Origin: Hyphomicrobiales bacterium
Lineage (GTDB): Bacteria > Pseudomonadota > Alphaproteobacteria > Rhizobiales > Rhizobiaceae
NCBI GenBank assembly: GCA_900468625.1
Contig: UBUL01000023.1
Coordinates: 62,001 to 126,000 of the forward strand
DNA length: 64,000 nucleotides
Direction: 5' to 3'
Shown here: piece after piece, positions 62,217-64,000 of the stretch
Layout of the letters: each line of letters begins with the position of its first letter
Position numbering within the stretch: the stretch's first letter is position 1
The notes under the pieces: model-generated
What the model was told of the DNA's origin: nothing
The model's database searches: none
Seen by the model: the letters and a program-made list of their open reading frames with translations, nothing else
Translations under genes and position numbers: made by a program

Positions 62217-63569
62217 TCAGCGGCCAGCCAGCGTCATGCCTTCGATGGCAAGCGTCGGAGCGGCAACGCCGAAACCGCGATCGATATCGCTTGCAGGCGT
62301 TACGCGCATGAACATGTCCTTCAGGTTGGAGGCGATGGTCACCTCGGAAACCGGGAAGGTCAATTCGCCGTTTTCGATCCAGAAGCCGGTGGCCCCCCGG
62401 CTGTATTCGCCGGTGATCATGTTGACGCCTTGGCCGATCAGTTCAGTGACATAGAAACCCGTTCCGACATTGCGGATCAGTTCCTCCGGTGAAATATCGC
62501 CCGGCTCCAGCGCGAGGTTGGTGGACGCGGGCGATACCGTCGTGCCGCCGCGCACGCCACGGCCATTGGTCTTCAGGCCGCTGCCGATTTCGCGCGCCGT
62601 CGCCGTGGAGAGGAACCAGGATTTCAGCACGCCGTCCTCGATCATGACCAGCCGCTTGCCGGACACGCCTTCGCCGTCGAAGGGGCGAGAAGCCGGACCG
62701 CGCACGATCAGCGGATCGTCGGTGACCGAAAGGCCCGATTTCAGCACCTGCTGGCCCATCTTGTCGCGCAGGAAACTGGTCTTGCGGGCGACGGAAGCGC
62801 CGTTGATGGCGCCGGCGATATGGCCGGCGAAGCCGCGGGCGACGCGCGGATCGAAAACGACGGTGACGTTCTTGTCCGTCGGAACCTGCCGCGGATTGAT
62901 GCGCTTGACGACGCGTTCGCCGGCACGGCGGCCGATCTCCTCGGCAGCATCGAGATCGGCGAAATAGAGGCGGCTGTCAAAATCATAGTCGCGCTCCATG
63001 CCGGTGCCATCGCCGGCAATGACGCTGACGGAGCGCCCGAAACGCGAGCCCATATAGTGGCCGGCAAAACCATGCGATGTCACAAGCACAAGGCCGCCCA
63101 TGCCGGCAGAAGCGCCGGCGCCGGAGGAATTGGTGACGCCGGTAACGGCGAGAGCCGCCGCCTCGGTCGCAAGGGCCGCTTCGCGAAGCTGCTCCGTGGA
63201 AACCTCGGTCGGATCGAACAGATCGAGATCCGGATAGCTCCTGGCGAGGTCCGCCTCATCGGCCAGGCAGGCGAAGGGATCTTCCGGCGAAACCTTGGCC
63301 ATGGCCACGGCACGCTCGGCGAGTGCGTTCAGATCAAAGCCGGGATTGGCCGAAACGCTCGCCACGCGATTGCCGACGAAGACCCTGAGCGAGAAGTCGT
63401 CGCTCTCGGAGGATTCGGTGCCTTCGACCTTGCCGAGGCGCACGCTGACGGAATGGGCACGCGACCGCACGACAACGGCATCGGCCGCATCCGCTCCGGC
63501 TTTGCGGGCGAGATCGATCAATTGGCTGGCACGGGAAAGCAGGGTGGCGGAATCGATTTCAGAGGTCAT
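62217..63569 (-). CDS. pmbA: TldD/PmbA family metalloprotease-like protein
   Basis: 450 residues. It resembles PmbA (TldE): the N-terminal ~200 residues ('QLIDLARKAGADAADAVVVR', 'VFVGNRVASVSANPGFDLN') and C-terminal conserved blocks ('FVTE'-like 'GFYVTELIGQGVNMITGEYS', 'RGATGFWIENGELTFPVSEV', 'ASNLKDMF'). PmbA lacks the HExxxH zinc site and pairs with TldD for proteolysis of peptides such as microcins and gyrase-inhibitor-related substrates; the TldD partner is not in this window. Confidence 0.92.
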   Translation of the reverse strand: MTSEIDSATLLSRASQLIDLARKAGADAADAVVVRSRAHSVSVRLGKVEGTESSESDDFSLRVFVGNRVASVSANPGFDLNALAERAVAMAKVSPEDPFACLADEADLARSYPDLDLFDPTEVSTEQLREAALATEAAALAVTGVTNSSGAGASAGMGGLVLVTSHGFAGHYMGSRFGRSVSVIAGDGTGMERDYDFDSRLYFADLDAAEEIGRRAGERVVKRINPRQVPTDKNVTVVFDPRVARGFAGHIAGAINGASVARKTSFLRDKMGQQVLKSGLSVTDDPLIVRGPASRPFDGEGVSGKRLVMIEDGVLKSWFLSTATAREIGSGLKTNGRGVRGGTTVSPASTNLALEPGDISPEELIRNVGTGFYVTELIGQGVNMITGEYSRGATGFWIENGELTFPVSEVTIASNLKDMFMRVTPASDIDRGFGVAAPTLAIEGMTLAGR

Positions 63570-63719
63570 GACTTGGCCTTTCCTTCGCGTTCCATTTATT
63601 GTGCACTAGATAAAGCATCAAGGGCGGCAAAGCCGATTCTTGTTCTAATCTCTTCACGCATGGTTGTTTATCACGACCATGTGCCGCAACACCGCCTGCG
63701 CCACGGAAAGAAACAGACG

Positions 63720-64000
63720 ATGTCCGCCGCCAATAGTCTCTTCACTGAAACCCTGATGCTGCTCGGAGGTGCCGTCGTTACGGCGCCGATCTTCAAGAAA
63801 CTCGGATTGGGGACAGTGCTTGGCTATCTGGCCGCCGGTGTGGTGATCGGCCCGATCCTGCACGGCATCGGCGACAGCGAAGCCGTGCTTGCCGTGGCGG
63901 AGCTGGGCGTCGTCTTTCTGTTGTTCATCATCGGCCTGGAATTGAAGCCCTCGCGCCTCTGGCAGATGCGGCGGGATATTTTCGGTCTCGGTTCAGCGCA
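63720..64000 (+). CDS. CPA2-type monovalent cation:proton antiporter, N-terminal part (runs off the window)
   Basis: About 93 codons are visible from ATG 63720 (MSAANSLFTETLMLLGGAVV), with GGAAAG upstream; ATG 63660 is in frame and would add 20 residues. The first membrane helices are clear: 'LGLGTVLGYLAAGVVIGPIL', 'AVLAVAELGVVFLLFIIGLE'. 'FIIGLELKPSRLWQMRRDIF' is the KefB/KefC signature. The C-terminal NAD-binding domain, if present, lies outside. Confidence 0.88.
   Translation, partial: MSAANSLFTETLMLLGGAVVTAPIFKKLGLGTVLGYLAAGVVIGPILHGIGDSEAVLAVAELGVVFLLFIIGLELKPSRLWQMRRDIFGLGSA

Overview
The window is ordinary-looking chromosome of an alphaproteobacterium of the Rhizobium group. The evidence is high GC with strong codon bias, the atpI-B-E-b'-b F0 operon split from F1, the waaA/HAD/lpxK/DUF2093/mutL neighbourhood, DUF1217 and HPE1-like proteins, and many RIME-like palindromic intergenic repeats. 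The species cannot be named from sequence alone. No tRNA, rRNA, CRISPR array, prophage or insertion sequence was seen. The only plainly accessory module is a small PIN/AbrB toxin-antitoxin pair.

Layout. 0-9.4 kb: 5' part of a soluble FtsK-like translocase, a large repeated DUF1217 protein, a DUF6101-type protein, ubiA, a MipA-like porin, a small lipoprotein and cfa. 9.5-16.7 kb: tex, purD, a secreted HPE1-like protein, a Cache-domain chemoreceptor and a DUF523 protein. 16.7-27 kb (all minus strand): glyS, DUF2207 protein, a class-I-like EPSP synthase, LemA, glyQ, the toxin-antitoxin pair, a small membrane protein, an S49 peptidase, a TrmN6-like methyltransferase and DUF2007. 27-31.5 kb (plus strand): polyprenyl diphosphate synthase, TPR protein, ispE and moaB. 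31.5-35.8 kb: a small secreted protein bracketed by inverted hairpin repeats, a degenerate glycosyltransferase, a PA0069-type radical SAM protein, rnhB and a phosphotransferase. 35.9-44.7 kb (minus): the ATP synthase F0 operon, a SleB-type cell wall hydrolase, kup, corA and an Mrp ATPase. 45.3-50.7 kb: a LuxR-type regulator, then an IclR regulator divergent from a four-gene galactose (De Ley-Doudoroff) operon. 51-55 kb: PRC-barrel protein, a GGDEF-EAL protein and a PAS-receiver protein. 55.4-64 kb: mutL, DUF2093, lpxK, HAD, waaA, DUF4170, CysQ-like, PmbA-like, and the start of a CPA2 antiporter.

How the genes work together. The galactose operon encodes sugar dehydrogenase, lactonase, KDGal kinase and KDPGal aldolase, with a sigma70-type promoter and a palindrome that could be the IclR operator; the galactonate dehydratase is not here. 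waaA and lpxK make the Kdo-lipid A core. ubiA and the polyprenyl synthase feed ubiquinone, which supports the respiratory chain driving the F0F1 ATPase. The GGDEF-EAL and PAS-receiver genes are adjacent and may form a signalling pair.

No clearly new multi-gene system was found. The most notable observations are a hairpin repeat family whose three copies show compensatory base changes in the stems, and four genes whose stop codons lie exactly at the edge of RIME-like elements. Others are a kinase-less PAS-receiver protein, a 16-bp perfect palindrome upstream of a LuxR-type regulator, and an EPSP synthase placed between LemA and DUF2207 genes.
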